A program made the translations under genes and the position numbers. Positions 43,701 through 51,980 of a stretch of 64,000 nucleotides of DNA are shown piece by piece. This stretch comes from Luteibacter aegosomatis (GTDB taxonomy: Bacteria > Pseudomonadota > Gammaproteobacteria > Xanthomonadales > Rhodanobacteraceae): assembly GCF_023078455.1 (NCBI RefSeq), contig NZ_CP095740.1:2096001-2160000 (forward strand), written 5' to 3'. The notes under the pieces are model-generated. The model saw only the letters and a list, made by a program, of their open reading frames with translations, ran no database searches and was not told the DNA's origin. How positions within the stretch are numbered: the stretch's first letter is position 1; each line of letters opens with the position of its first letter.

Positions 43701-46433
43701 CTCAACGGCGGTACGCTGCAGGTCGGTAGCGACGCGAACCTCGGCGCCGCATCCAGCGGCCTGGTCTTCAACGGCGGCACGCTGCACGCGACCGGCAACG
43801 TCGCCGGCAACCGCGCGGTGACGCTCGACGCGGATGCGCAGATCCAGACCGACGCGGGCGCCTCCTTCGCTACCGCCGGTGTCGTATCGGGTGCGGGCGG
43901 CATCGTGAAGTCCGGCGAGGGCACGCTCGTGCTGTCCGGTACCAACACGTACGCGGGCAATACCACGCTGGATGAAGGCACGCTCGAGATTTCCGCGGAT
44001 GCCAACCTGGGTGCGCCGGGCTCCTCGCTGGTGTTCAACGGCGGCATGTTGCATACCACGGCCAACCTCGCCAGCCAGCGCGCCCTCAACCTCGCGCAGA
44101 CTGCCGTCGTCGCCACCGATGCGGGCACCGTCTTCAGCTCGACCGGTGCCGTGAGCGGCAACGGCGGTCTGGTCAAGAACGGCGCCGGTACGCTGGCCCT
44201 GGGCGGCACGCTCTCGCATGCCGGCGGCACCACGGTGAACGACGGCACGCTCGTGCTCTCGGGCAACAACAGCTACACGGGCGGCACGCAGCTCAACGGC
44301 GGCACGCTGAGCATCGCCAGCGATGCCAACCTCGGCGACGCGGCCAATGCGGTGACCTTCAACGGTGGCAACCTCACCACGACCGGCAGCTTCTCCACGG
44401 CGCGCAGCCTGGTGGTGACCGGTGCGGGCGGCTCGCTCACCACGGCCGCAGGCACCACGCTGACCCAGACCGGCACCATCAGCGGCAGCGGCAACCTCAC
44501 CAAGCTCGGCGACGGCCTGTTCGTGGTCAGCGGCGCGAACACCTTCACCGGCAACACCTACATCGAAGGCGGCACGGTCCGCATCGACAACGGTTCGTCG
44601 CTGGGCTTCGGCGACATCTACCTGCAGGGCGGTACGCTGCAGACCTTCGCCACGCTCGGCACCGGCCAGAACGTGCTCGTCAGCGGCAGCTCGGGCGTGA
44701 ACGTCACCGGCAACACGACGACCGTGCTCTCGGGCAACATCGACGCCGCGGGTGCGACGGGATGCTTCGTCAAGAGCGGTTCGGGTGCGCTGAGCCTCAC
44801 CGGTCACGCCACGCTCGGCGCGGGCACCTGCGTGCAGGAAGGCCTGCTGCGCGCCAACGGCGCGTTGGACAGCGCCTTCGTCCAGGTGGATTCGGGCGCG
44901 GCCCTGCGCGGCATCGGCAAGGTCACGGGTCCGGTGAACGTCAGCGGACGCCTCGCTCCGGGTAATTCGCCGGGCACGCTGACCGTGGACGGCACGGTGA
45001 CGATGAACGCCGGCAGCACCTTCGAAGCCGACATCGACGGCTACGGCACGGGCACCGGTCGGGGCAATTATTCGCGCCTGCTCGTGGTCGGCGCCGGCCA
45101 TCAGTTCATCGCCAACGGCACGCTCGATCCGACGCTCCGCGGCATCACGGGTGATGCCAGCAACACGTTCACCCCGGTGTTGGGCGATTCGTTCCGCATC
45201 GTCACGGCCGAGGGTGGCATCGTCGGCCAGTTCGCCAATATCGCGCAGCCCGCGGAGGGCCTCCCGGCGAACACGCGTTTCCTGGCCTTCTACAACCTCG
45301 CCGGCAGCAACAGCATCGACCTGCGCGTGGTGCCTCGCGCCTATAGCGACTTCCTCGGTACGGGCGCCAGCAAGAACACGCTGGCCCTCGCCGGCGCGCT
45401 CGATGCCGCGATCGACGCCCAGGCGGCCGGCAACGGCACGGGTTACACCGGTGCGATCAACGCCATCGGTGCGCTCGGCACGGATCGCATCGCCGATACC
45501 GTCAAGGCGATGGCGGGTGAAGTGCACGCCGACCAGGCCGCCGCGGCTCGGGGCATGGGCCTCGCGCTCAACCGTGACGCGTTCGGTCACCTCGCCGTGG
45601 ACGGCGTGGACCCGGCGAACAAGGTGTGGGCGAACGTCACCCAGGACGGCCAGCGCTTCGTCGCCGACCACCAGGGTTCGGGCTACAACACCAGCACGAG
45701 CCATGTCACGGGCGGCGTGGACCTCATCTCGAACGAGTCGACGGTGATCGGCGTGGGCGCGTCCCACGGCGAGAGCAACACCATCGCCACGGGCGGGGAG
45801 GGCACGATTCGCGGCAACGCCGGCATGATCTACGGCCAGCAGAAGGCCGGTGCGATCTTCCTCGACGGCGTGGTGTCGTACGGCACGTCCGATTGGTCGA
45901 CCCGTCGCGCGGATCCGTTCGGCAACGGCTCGCTGGAGACGCGCGCCGACGGCCACGACACGATGGCCAGCCTCACCGCCCGCCTTCCGCTGGCGACGTC
46001 CGGTGGCGTTCGTCTCGAGCCGTATGCCAGCGTCATCTGGCAGAAGGTCGAGCGTGACGCGGTGAACGAGACCGGCAACTCGCCGGCCGCGTTGAGCCTG
46101 GGCAAGCTGTCCGCCACGGGCGTGCGTAGCCTCGTCGGGCTCACGGCCGGTTCGAACGCGGCCGATCCGCTGGCGACCGAGCTGACCTGGCGTGTCGGCG
46201 TGGCCGCGGGCGTCGACTCGGGCCGGGCACTCGACCCGGCGGTGCAGGCGAGCGTGGCCGGTCAGACGTTCCAGACCAAGGCCCCGAACGCCGGTCGCGG
46301 CTTCGTGCAGGTCAATGCCAACGGCACGATGCGACTGGGTGCGAGCACCTACCTGTTCGGTGGCCTCACCGGCGAGCAGGGCTCGGGTCGCACGGGCTAT
46401 GGCGTGACGGCAGGCGTTCGCGTCGCGTTCTGA
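40800..46433 (+). CDS. Giant autotransporter with beta-strand repeats
   Basis: 1877 residues from a TTG at 40800 (GGGGA eight bases upstream), chosen because it begins the extended signal peptide NKVFSIVWSRALRQFVVASE, followed by the hydrophobic core LVLALGLVTASGAIA. The passenger is a long beta-helix with about twelve autotransporter-associated strand repeats (GANTYTGGT, NNTYTGGT and variants; GxLxxNGGTL). A linker (residues near 1500) leads to the C-terminal beta-barrel of about 280 residues ending GYGVTAGVRVAF. It is a type Va secreted surface protein; adhesin or biofilm functions are typical. No protease or passenger catalytic site is visible. Confidence 0.9.
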   Translation: MNKVFSIVWSRALRQFVVASELVTHAGKGARASGGSASSGALGSRRALVLALGLVTASGAIAHTTSIGYANAGNNSLSFYYGTYHSSSETTYTEGSLHLTSTAGFDQTVSFSILTSNKPAGLVDGDTNFYSNGTQLVGTPTYSIANWQGVTFNNLVHGTYTFTYVPIANPTQVWAPIDSVILSNTITIINADLSTAHRIVAGEVVDQTYATDPVILDGGKVRNTADGTLTQEVSITGNNGTFDTNGHTLTLTGEMDGRGALIKEGEGTLNLRGDNTSVGEIDLNGGNVNVLSDAALGDVSNDLKFNGGTLQWGAQFDLNAGRDMSLGANGGTLDLQGFDTNVANVITGTGSLTKTGTGTLTVSGANTYTGGTNVAQGDVVVANTGALGTGVLTVNTGSTVSMNNAAQTVAGLAGGGSIALDGTALTLNGTGTNTTFGGELSGTGGLVKNGSGTQTLSGANTYTGGTTINGGTLAISADNNLGAASPVTFGGGTLETTATMTTGRDLLLSGNGTLNTDAGTTLTATGDVSGNGGLTKSGQGSLVASGVLSQSGGVTNTAGTLSLTGNNTYTGGTHMNGGTIVVGGDANLGDASSPLTFGGGALELTNGFDTSRNITMMGTGTVRVDQGEANLDGPINGSGVLTAAGPGSVSINGPVTGQVGLAVSQGVLAVTGNNSYTGGTFVSGTGTLVVSDDANLGDVSGALDANGGNIVTTGDFASARTINTHGAGLQWSADNGGNTVLSGTIQGNGGVSVTGSGTTVLSGANTYAGGTAIHGGTLQLAADANLGAANGGLLLDGATLHTTADLSTSRAVTVMNGSSLSTDSGTTLTASGPIGGDTLVKTGEGTLVLDGANTYTGGTVIQQGTLQVGSDAALGAAAGGLTLQGGTLHTTADMASARDLSLAGGDIAVDADTTFTTSGGATGPGGLIKNGEGTLEIDGVAAHTGGTTVNQGTLVLTGNNTYTGGTTLNGGTLQVGSDANLGAASSGLVFNGGTLHATGNVAGNRAVTLDADAQIQTDAGASFATAGVVSGAGGIVKSGEGTLVLSGTNTYAGNTTLDEGTLEISADANLGAPGSSLVFNGGMLHTTANLASQRALNLAQTAVVATDAGTVFSSTGAVSGNGGLVKNGAGTLALGGTLSHAGGTTVNDGTLVLSGNNSYTGGTQLNGGTLSIASDANLGDAANAVTFNGGNLTTTGSFSTARSLVVTGAGGSLTTAAGTTLTQTGTISGSGNLTKLGDGLFVVSGANTFTGNTYIEGGTVRIDNGSSLGFGDIYLQGGTLQTFATLGTGQNVLVSGSSGVNVTGNTTTVLSGNIDAAGATGCFVKSGSGALSLTGHATLGAGTCVQEGLLRANGALDSAFVQVDSGAALRGIGKVTGPVNVSGRLAPGNSPGTLTVDGTVTMNAGSTFEADIDGYGTGTGRGNYSRLLVVGAGHQFIANGTLDPTLRGITGDASNTFTPVLGDSFRIVTAEGGIVGQFANIAQPAEGLPANTRFLAFYNLAGSNSIDLRVVPRAYSDFLGTGASKNTLALAGALDAAIDAQAAGNGTGYTGAINAIGALGTDRIADTVKAMAGEVHADQAAAARGMGLALNRDAFGHLAVDGVDPANKVWANVTQDGQRFVADHQGSGYNTSTSHVTGGVDLISNESTVIGVGASHGESNTIATGGEGTIRGNAGMIYGQQKAGAIFLDGVVSYGTSDWSTRRADPFGNGSLETRADGHDTMASLTARLPLATSGGVRLEPYASVIWQKVERDAVNETGNSPAALSLGKLSATGVRSLVGLTAGSNAADPLATELTWRVGVAAGVDSGRALDPAVQASVAGQTFQTKAPNAGRGFVQVNANGTMRLGASTYLFGGLTGEQGSGRTGYGVTAGVRVAF

Positions 46434-46461
46434 CGATCCGCCTCGGTTCGTTCGCTTCGTC

Positions 46462-46492
46462 AAAGGCCCCGGTCCCCGTGACCGGGGCCTTT
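46462..46492 (+). terminator. Rho-independent terminator of the autotransporter gene
   Basis: AAAGGCCCCGGT pairs with ACCGGGGCCTTT around a short loop, followed by GATTTTGG. Begins 29 bases after the stop codon. Confidence 0.85.
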
Positions 46493-46619
46493 GATTTTGG
46501 ATGTCCGTCCAAACCTTCCCGGTTCATCCGGCCGCTTCGGAAGGTATCCTGCAACCTTTTCCCAACGACGACGCAGGGACGAGGCCATGGCGTACGTCCC
46601 CCCCGACTGGAGTACGACG

Positions 46620-48734
46620 ATGGACACTTCCCACCGCCTGGCGTGCGCATGGCTTCTGACAGGCGCGGCGTGTGCGTCGATGGCCCAGGAAGCCCCAAGG
46701 AAAACGGATCTCGAAGGCTATACGGTGGAGGCCGACCAGGCGTCGTATCGCACCGAGTCGGTGGGCATGGGGCCTCTGGGCGACATCGCGCCCATCGAAA
46801 CCCCTTACTCCGTCCAGGCCGTCAACAACGACCTTGCGCGTAACCAGCAGCTGCAGAGCGTGCGGGAAGCGTTCCGCTTCCTGCCGACGGTGCAGGGCGA
46901 GAACGTTCGCCCCCAGACCCGTGGCCTGCAAGCGGGTGTCGTGCAGAATACGCGCATCGATGGGCTCAATATCGCGGCAACCACCGATTACCCGATCGAA
47001 CAGTTCGAGCAGATCGAAGTACTCAATGGCCTTGCCGGCGCGCTCTATGGGCCGGCGAGTCCCGCCGGCGTCTTCAACTATGTTTTCAAGCGACCCACCG
47101 ACGCGCCGCTACGCGAAGTCGATGTGCGGTACAACTCGCGGGAATCCGGCCTTGCCCACGCCGACCTCGGCGGCCACTTCGGGGACCATGACCGGTACGG
47201 GTACCGCGTCAACGTGCTCGACCAGAACGGGCCCGGTTACGTCGACGGCAGCCGCCTCGCCCGGCGCATGGGCACGGTCGGCTTCGACGTGAAACTCGCC
47301 GAGCGTACGGTGCTCGAAAACGACGCGAGCTACTACCACTACACGGCCACGGGGTTTCCCGGCACCTTTGCCCTCGGCAAGGGCGTCACCCTGCCGTCGG
47401 CTCCCGATCCCGGGCGGCAAGGCTACGGACAGACCTGGGGCGGCGACGACAACATCACCCGCATCCTGAGCTCGCGCCTGAAGACCGCACTCAATGACGA
47501 CTGGTCGCTGCGCGCGGGCGTGCTCAAGGAATCGAACGATCGCCGCTCCACCGTGCCGACCCATACGCTGACCACTCCATCGGGCAACTACACGACCACG
47601 GCTGCGACGACCACGTACAGCTACGACATGATCGTCAGCAACATGGTCGCCCTCAACGGCCACGTCGACACGGGCCCGCTGGCGCACGACCTCGTCGTCG
47701 CCAACAACGGTTTTTACTGGAGCCGCTACACGCCGTTTTCCACCGGTGCCGTGACCGTGGGCAGGGCGAGCCTCGCCCATCCCGTGCGCTTCGACGAGCC
47801 GACGAACTTCCCGCGCTTTGCCCACCGCTACCGCTCGATGAACACCCGGCAGCAATCGCTGTCCCTGGGCGACACCATCCGTTTCGACGACCGGTGGTCG
47901 ACGCTGGTGGCGGCAAGCCAGAGCTGGCTGCATGTGAGGAGCTACAACAAGCAGGGCCGGACGACCTCGTCGTATGACGCCCATGGCATCAGCCCGACCG
48001 CCAGCGTGATGTTCAAGCCGGTCGCGGGCCAGATGGCCTACGTCACCTACGCCGACAGCCTCCAGCAGGGCGATATCGCACCGGCCGGCAGCGCCAACGA
48101 AAACGAGAGCCTCAAACCCTACCGGAGCCGCCAGTGGGAAGCCGGTTACAAGGCCCGGGCGGGCACCATCGACCTAGGCGCCGCGCTTTACCGCATCGAA
48201 CGGCCTTATGCCTATCTCGATGCGGCGAACGTCTATGCCAACCGCGGTCGCCAGGTCAACCGCGGAATCGAGCTCACCGCCAACGGTGACATCACGCGTG
48301 ACCTGACCGTGTTCGCGGGCGCCTCACTTCTCGATCCTCGTCTGTACCACACCGGATCGACCGCCACGGAAGGCAACCAGATCCTCGGTCTGTCCCGCGT
48401 GGTCTACGACACGCTCTTCGAATACCGCATGCCGTGGGTGGAGGGCTTGACGCTGACGCTCAACGTCAACCATGCAACGAAGCGGGCAGGGGACTTCGCC
48501 AACACTTACCGCGTCGACGGCTATACGGTCGCCGACATCGGCGGGCGCTACCAGATGCGCATCCATGGTTGCCCGGTCACCTTCCGTCTCGCCCTCGACA
48601 ACGCCACCGATCGCCGTTACTGGGCCAACGTGAGCCCCGCGAGCCAGAACGGCTATAACGCCGCCGGCAGCGCGACCGGTACACTGGGTGCCCCGCGCAC
48701 GGTGCGCGCATCGATGCAGGTGGACCTGTTGTGA
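46620..48734 (+). CDS. TonB-dependent outer-membrane receptor
   Basis: 704 residues from the ATG at 46620 (a start at 46587 is possible). Signal peptide LACAWLLTGAACASMAQ, plug domain (TPYSVQAVNNDLARNQQLQS, GLQAGVVQNTRIDG, FEQIEVLNGLAGALYGPASP) and a 22-strand barrel. It belongs to the siderophore-receptor group. The last residue is Leu rather than the usual aromatic (MQVDLL). The downstream binding-protein gene overlaps by four bases, so the two are co-translated, suggesting a shared ligand that need not be iron. Confidence 0.88.
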   Translation: MDTSHRLACAWLLTGAACASMAQEAPRKTDLEGYTVEADQASYRTESVGMGPLGDIAPIETPYSVQAVNNDLARNQQLQSVREAFRFLPTVQGENVRPQTRGLQAGVVQNTRIDGLNIAATTDYPIEQFEQIEVLNGLAGALYGPASPAGVFNYVFKRPTDAPLREVDVRYNSRESGLAHADLGGHFGDHDRYGYRVNVLDQNGPGYVDGSRLARRMGTVGFDVKLAERTVLENDASYYHYTATGFPGTFALGKGVTLPSAPDPGRQGYGQTWGGDDNITRILSSRLKTALNDDWSLRAGVLKESNDRRSTVPTHTLTTPSGNYTTTAATTTYSYDMIVSNMVALNGHVDTGPLAHDLVVANNGFYWSRYTPFSTGAVTVGRASLAHPVRFDEPTNFPRFAHRYRSMNTRQQSLSLGDTIRFDDRWSTLVAASQSWLHVRSYNKQGRTTSSYDAHGISPTASVMFKPVAGQMAYVTYADSLQQGDIAPAGSANENESLKPYRSRQWEAGYKARAGTIDLGAALYRIERPYAYLDAANVYANRGRQVNRGIELTANGDITRDLTVFAGASLLDPRLYHTGSTATEGNQILGLSRVVYDTLFEYRMPWVEGLTLTLNVNHATKRAGDFANTYRVDGYTVADIGGRYQMRIHGCPVTFRLALDNATDRRYWANVSPASQNGYNAAGSATGTLGAPRTVRASMQVDLL

Positions 48735-49552
48735 GACGCCTTGTCGCCATCGTCCTTGCCGCCTCCGTGACGGCGGCCCCCGCTTCCCGGAGTGCCGAGG
48801 CACCGCTGGTCGTCTACGCCGCGGGCAGCCTCACGGGCGCGCTTGCCGACATCGCGCGTCACTACACGGAAGACACCGGCCAGCCGGTCCGTATCGTCAA
48901 CGGGCCGGCCGGCTTGCTGCGCGAGCGCATCGAGAAGGGCGAGCCGGTCGATGTCTACGTGTCCGCCAACATGGCTCATCCGGAACGCCTGGCCGACGAA
49001 GGCAAGGCGACCCGTCCGGTGGTCTTTGCCCGGAACGCCCTTTGCGTCCAGGTGCTGCCGTCGTCCCGCATCACCCGCGCCAATCTCCTCGACCAGCTCC
49101 TGGCACCCGGTGTGCGCATCGGTACGTCGACCCCGGGCGCCGACCCGGGCGGGGATTACGCGTGGGCGTTCTTCGCGAAGGCCGGCACCGTGCGTCCCGG
49201 GGCGCGCACGGCGCTCGAGGCCCGTGCACGAAAGCTGGTCGGTGGCCCGGTCGCGCCGGTCATTCCCGGCAACGGCAACGCCGTGCGCTATTTCCTCGAG
49301 CACCATGAGGTCGATGCCTTCATCGGCTACTGCAGCTCGCACGATGCGACCCCCGACCCGTCGCTGCGCAAGGTCGAGGTGCCCGCCGACCTGGCCGTGC
49401 CCGTCGATTACGGCATGAGCGTGATCCTTCGCGACGCCGATCCGGCGCGGCTCGCGCGGGCATACGGCTTTGCGCTCTACGCCATGACGCCGGAGGCGCA
49501 GAGCCGCCTGCCTGCTTACGGATTCCGCGCCGTGGGGGCGACATCGCATTGA
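48731..49552 (+). CDS. ModA-like periplasmic substrate-binding protein
   Basis: 273 residues from a GTG overlapping the receptor stop. Signal peptide LVAIVLAASVTAAPASRS. ModA-like features: VVYAAGSLTGALADIARHYT (oxyanion-binding Ser), GEPVDVYVSANMAHPERLAD, FARNALCVQVL, GTSTPGADPGGDYAWAFF and VDAFIGYCSS. It could bind molybdate, tungstate or another small ligand. No ABC permease or ATPase genes follow; transport through the inner membrane must use components elsewhere. Confidence 0.8.
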   Translation: MRRLVAIVLAASVTAAPASRSAEAPLVVYAAGSLTGALADIARHYTEDTGQPVRIVNGPAGLLRERIEKGEPVDVYVSANMAHPERLADEGKATRPVVFARNALCVQVLPSSRITRANLLDQLLAPGVRIGTSTPGADPGGDYAWAFFAKAGTVRPGARTALEARARKLVGGPVAPVIPGNGNAVRYFLEHHEVDAFIGYCSSHDATPDPSLRKVEVPADLAVPVDYGMSVILRDADPARLARAYGFALYAMTPEAQSRLPAYGFRAVGATSH

Positions 49553-49564
49553 AGTGCGCGTGGG

Positions 49565-51226
49565 CTACGCACCCGCCACATGCGTCGGATCACCGATGGC
49601 CTCGAGCTCGAGTACCAGGACTTCACACAGCGCAGCGTGTTCGAGCGCACCGCTCGTCAGCCGCGTAGTGGACTGCCCGAGCCGGCGAGCCTCGTTGACG
49701 CCGAAGAGATCGAGCTTGTCGAGGGCGTAGGCACTGAGCGCCATGACGACGGCGGTGATCGAGCCGACGATCACCGCGGTGGCCACGTCAGCGAGAAAAC
49801 CGAGCGCCGGGACCGAGGAAATGTACTTGTGGACGATTTCCTCGAGCACGATGCCGCCGATGACGACCCCGCCCGCGAACGCGATCTTCGTGGCCTCGTG
49901 CAAGGTCTCGCGATAGCTCGTGCCGTCGGGAGGGAAGACGACCATCTTCAGCGCGCGAACCAGCGACAGCAGTCCCTCACGGACCATTCGCGCGAGGCGC
50001 TTCTGTGTCGTGACGAAGACGTTCACGAGCGTGGTGACGATGCTGTTGAGCAGGCCTGCGATGGCGCCACCCTTGAACGCCTGGACCGCGTGGGACCACT
50101 TCGAGGCGACGCGGGTCGCGACGCTCCTGAATCGTTCGAGAAGCTCGTCGGTCATGGCGGCATGTTTGCGGCCTTGCCGGTACCAGTCGTCGGCCTCCTC
50201 GAACACGCTGGCGAAAAATTCGGTCAGCAATTCGCCGAAGGCCTGCTGAATGCCCACCGTGACGGCTTCGCGGCCTCCCTGGAGCGCCACGTTGCCCGCG
50301 AACTTCCTGCTGCCGTAATACGCTTTGTCGACCACGGCATCGCCGTCGGCTTCCGCCTTCCTGCCTGCCGACTCACTGTGTTCGCGGTCGACGCTTTCCA
50401 GCGCTTCGAGCTTGGCGAGGGTTTTTCGATCCTTGTCCGTCAACGGGGTCGCCACGCCCTGTTCGCGTAACTGCGCTATCTGCGCCTGCCGCTGCTCGCG
50501 CGTCTGCGACAGGCGTTCGTTGAAGCGCTCGGCACCATCGGCCTTCTTGGACTTGTTGATGCTTTCTTGGGTCGAAGCGAGGTTGGCCTCCCGGTTGGCG
50601 AGATCCGGGCCATCGACGCCGGCGAGCACGCGGCCCGGATCGTCGTGGATCGCCTTCGCGGACTTGAGGTGGTCGAGGTTGCGTTTCGCGTCGGCGGCGA
50701 GCGGCTTGCCGGTGTGGACGTCGATCAGCGTTCCCGCCGCGTGCTGTTCACCCTGGCGCTTGTTCGTGGCGACGTAGTCTTGATGGGCGTGATAGGCGCC
50801 GGAGTCGTACTCGCCGCGGTTGGCATAGGCATCGGCCTCGCCCTGGGTCGCGTAGATGCCTTGCCGGGCGTTGTGGATGGTGTCGACGTTGCCGCCCACG
50901 CGGTCCGCCGCGCCGACCACGGCGCCGAGTCCGAACGGTCCGGCGATGGATTGCAGCACGCCACGGCGCGCGTCGACCATCAGTCGCCCGAACCGCTCGC
51001 GCTCGATGTCCTGAGACATGCGGTTGAGTAGGCTCTCGACTTCTGCGTGGCAGACCGAGAGATCCACCGGTTGCTCGCGGTCGGCCACGCGGTCGACGAA
51101 GGCCTGATCGACATGGCCGATGTCGAGGGGTTCGCCGTTTTCCGAAGGCAATCCGACGAGTCGGGGCCCGTCGCTGGCTTGGGTGAGAATCTTTCTGGCT
51201 TTGAAGCGATCCAGGCGATCTGACAT
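49565..51226 (-). CDS. Membrane protein of the helicase/TerB operon
   Basis: 553 residues, third gene of the operon, starting 10 bases after the TerB gene stop. A long charged, coiled-coil-like N-terminal part (about 1-300; HDDPGRVLAGVDGPDLANRE, RLSQTREQRQAQIAQLREQG) leads to a C-terminal membrane region (FAGGVVIGGIVLEEIVHKYI; FLADVATAVIVGSITAVVMA). No catalytic motif is visible and I do not recognise a named family. It could anchor the helicase/TerB partner to the membrane or form an effector pore. Confidence 0.65.
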   Translation of the reverse strand: MSDRLDRFKARKILTQASDGPRLVGLPSENGEPLDIGHVDQAFVDRVADREQPVDLSVCHAEVESLLNRMSQDIERERFGRLMVDARRGVLQSIAGPFGLGAVVGAADRVGGNVDTIHNARQGIYATQGEADAYANRGEYDSGAYHAHQDYVATNKRQGEQHAAGTLIDVHTGKPLAADAKRNLDHLKSAKAIHDDPGRVLAGVDGPDLANREANLASTQESINKSKKADGAERFNERLSQTREQRQAQIAQLREQGVATPLTDKDRKTLAKLEALESVDREHSESAGRKAEADGDAVVDKAYYGSRKFAGNVALQGGREAVTVGIQQAFGELLTEFFASVFEEADDWYRQGRKHAAMTDELLERFRSVATRVASKWSHAVQAFKGGAIAGLLNSIVTTLVNVFVTTQKRLARMVREGLLSLVRALKMVVFPPDGTSYRETLHEATKIAFAGGVVIGGIVLEEIVHKYISSVPALGFLADVATAVIVGSITAVVMALSAYALDKLDLFGVNEARRLGQSTTRLTSGALEHAALCEVLVLELEAIGDPTHVAGA

Positions 51227-51236
51227 GGTCGTGGCC

Positions 51237-51902
51237 TCAGGCAGCGGCTTTCAATTGCGCCCACTGGGCGCGGAAGGCCACTTCCTTTTCATGGACGTGC
51301 CCATCGGACTGGATGACCATGTCGATGATTTCGTCGAAGAGATCCATGGAGTCGGTGCCGTAGGCCTTGGCCAGTTCGAAGGCGGTCGCCATGGAAGGCG
51401 GATGGGCCGCCATGGCCTCCAGGTCTTCCCTGACCTTGGCAGGCAATGCGGTGCTCGCGAGGCCTCCGATGAACTCCTCGATGTCCCGCTTTTCCTCGGG
51501 TGCGACCACGCCGTCGCACGCGGCGCAGGCCATGCCCACCGCGTGCATGGCGGTAATCAATGCGAAGTACTGGTGGCTTTCCCTCGCGCGACCGACAGCC
51601 GCATCGAGCGCGGCCTTGAGCTTGTCGTATTGGGCATTGGACCGGGCGGCGCCGCGCGCCTCGCCGCGGGCTTCGGCTTTCTTTTCGGTATCGTCGAACA
51701 TCGATGCGGCAGCGCCTGCCGCACCTCCGACCGCCGACGCGATGGCCGCGCCGGCAAGCGTGACCGCGCCTACGCCTCCTGCCACGGGCAGCGCGACGAC
51801 CGCCGCCACGCCGGCGGCCGCGCCGCCGAGCACTTTCCAATAGCTGACCGAACCATCGGCGCGCTTGAGAAAATCAAGGTCAAAATCGAAGTCCCAACCC
51901 AT
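51237..51902 (-). CDS. TerB-like protein
   Basis: 221 residues. N-terminal glycine/alanine-rich hydrophobic region (VLGGAAAGVAAVVALPVAGG, VGAVTLAGAAIASAVGGAAG) followed by a TerB-like helical domain (FALITAMHAVGMACAACDGV, VAPEEKRDIEEFIGGLASTA; DEIIDMVIQSDGHVHEKEVA) with the acidic residues of the TerB metal site (CDGVVAPEE; SDGHVHEKE). TerB-family proteins are linked to tellurite/stress and phage-response systems and are often encoded beside helicases. Spacing to the helicase is 78 bases, to the membrane gene 10 bases. Confidence 0.75.
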   Translation of the reverse strand: MGWDFDFDLDFLKRADGSVSYWKVLGGAAAGVAAVVALPVAGGVGAVTLAGAAIASAVGGAAGAAASMFDDTEKKAEARGEARGAARSNAQYDKLKAALDAAVGRARESHQYFALITAMHAVGMACAACDGVVAPEEKRDIEEFIGGLASTALPAKVREDLEAMAAHPPSMATAFELAKAYGTDSMDLFDEIIDMVIQSDGHVHEKEVAFRAQWAQLKAAA

Positions 51903-51980
51903 GTGCTTCCCCCTGGTGAAAAGGCCGGACTGTCGTCGGCCGTCGATGTCGGTTGCGTGATGTATGTTCGAGCGTTCGGC

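Noticed and set aside
41890-44570. Periodic repeats in the autotransporter considered as a CRISPR-like array
   Set aside because: The repeats are coding, degenerate and match autotransporter strand repeats; spacing is about 250-350 bases.
41145-46463. 1772-codon open frame opposite the autotransporter
   Set aside because: Arg/Val/Gly-rich translation with no domain, caused by high-GC third positions of the sense gene; the autotransporter has signal peptide, repeats and barrel.
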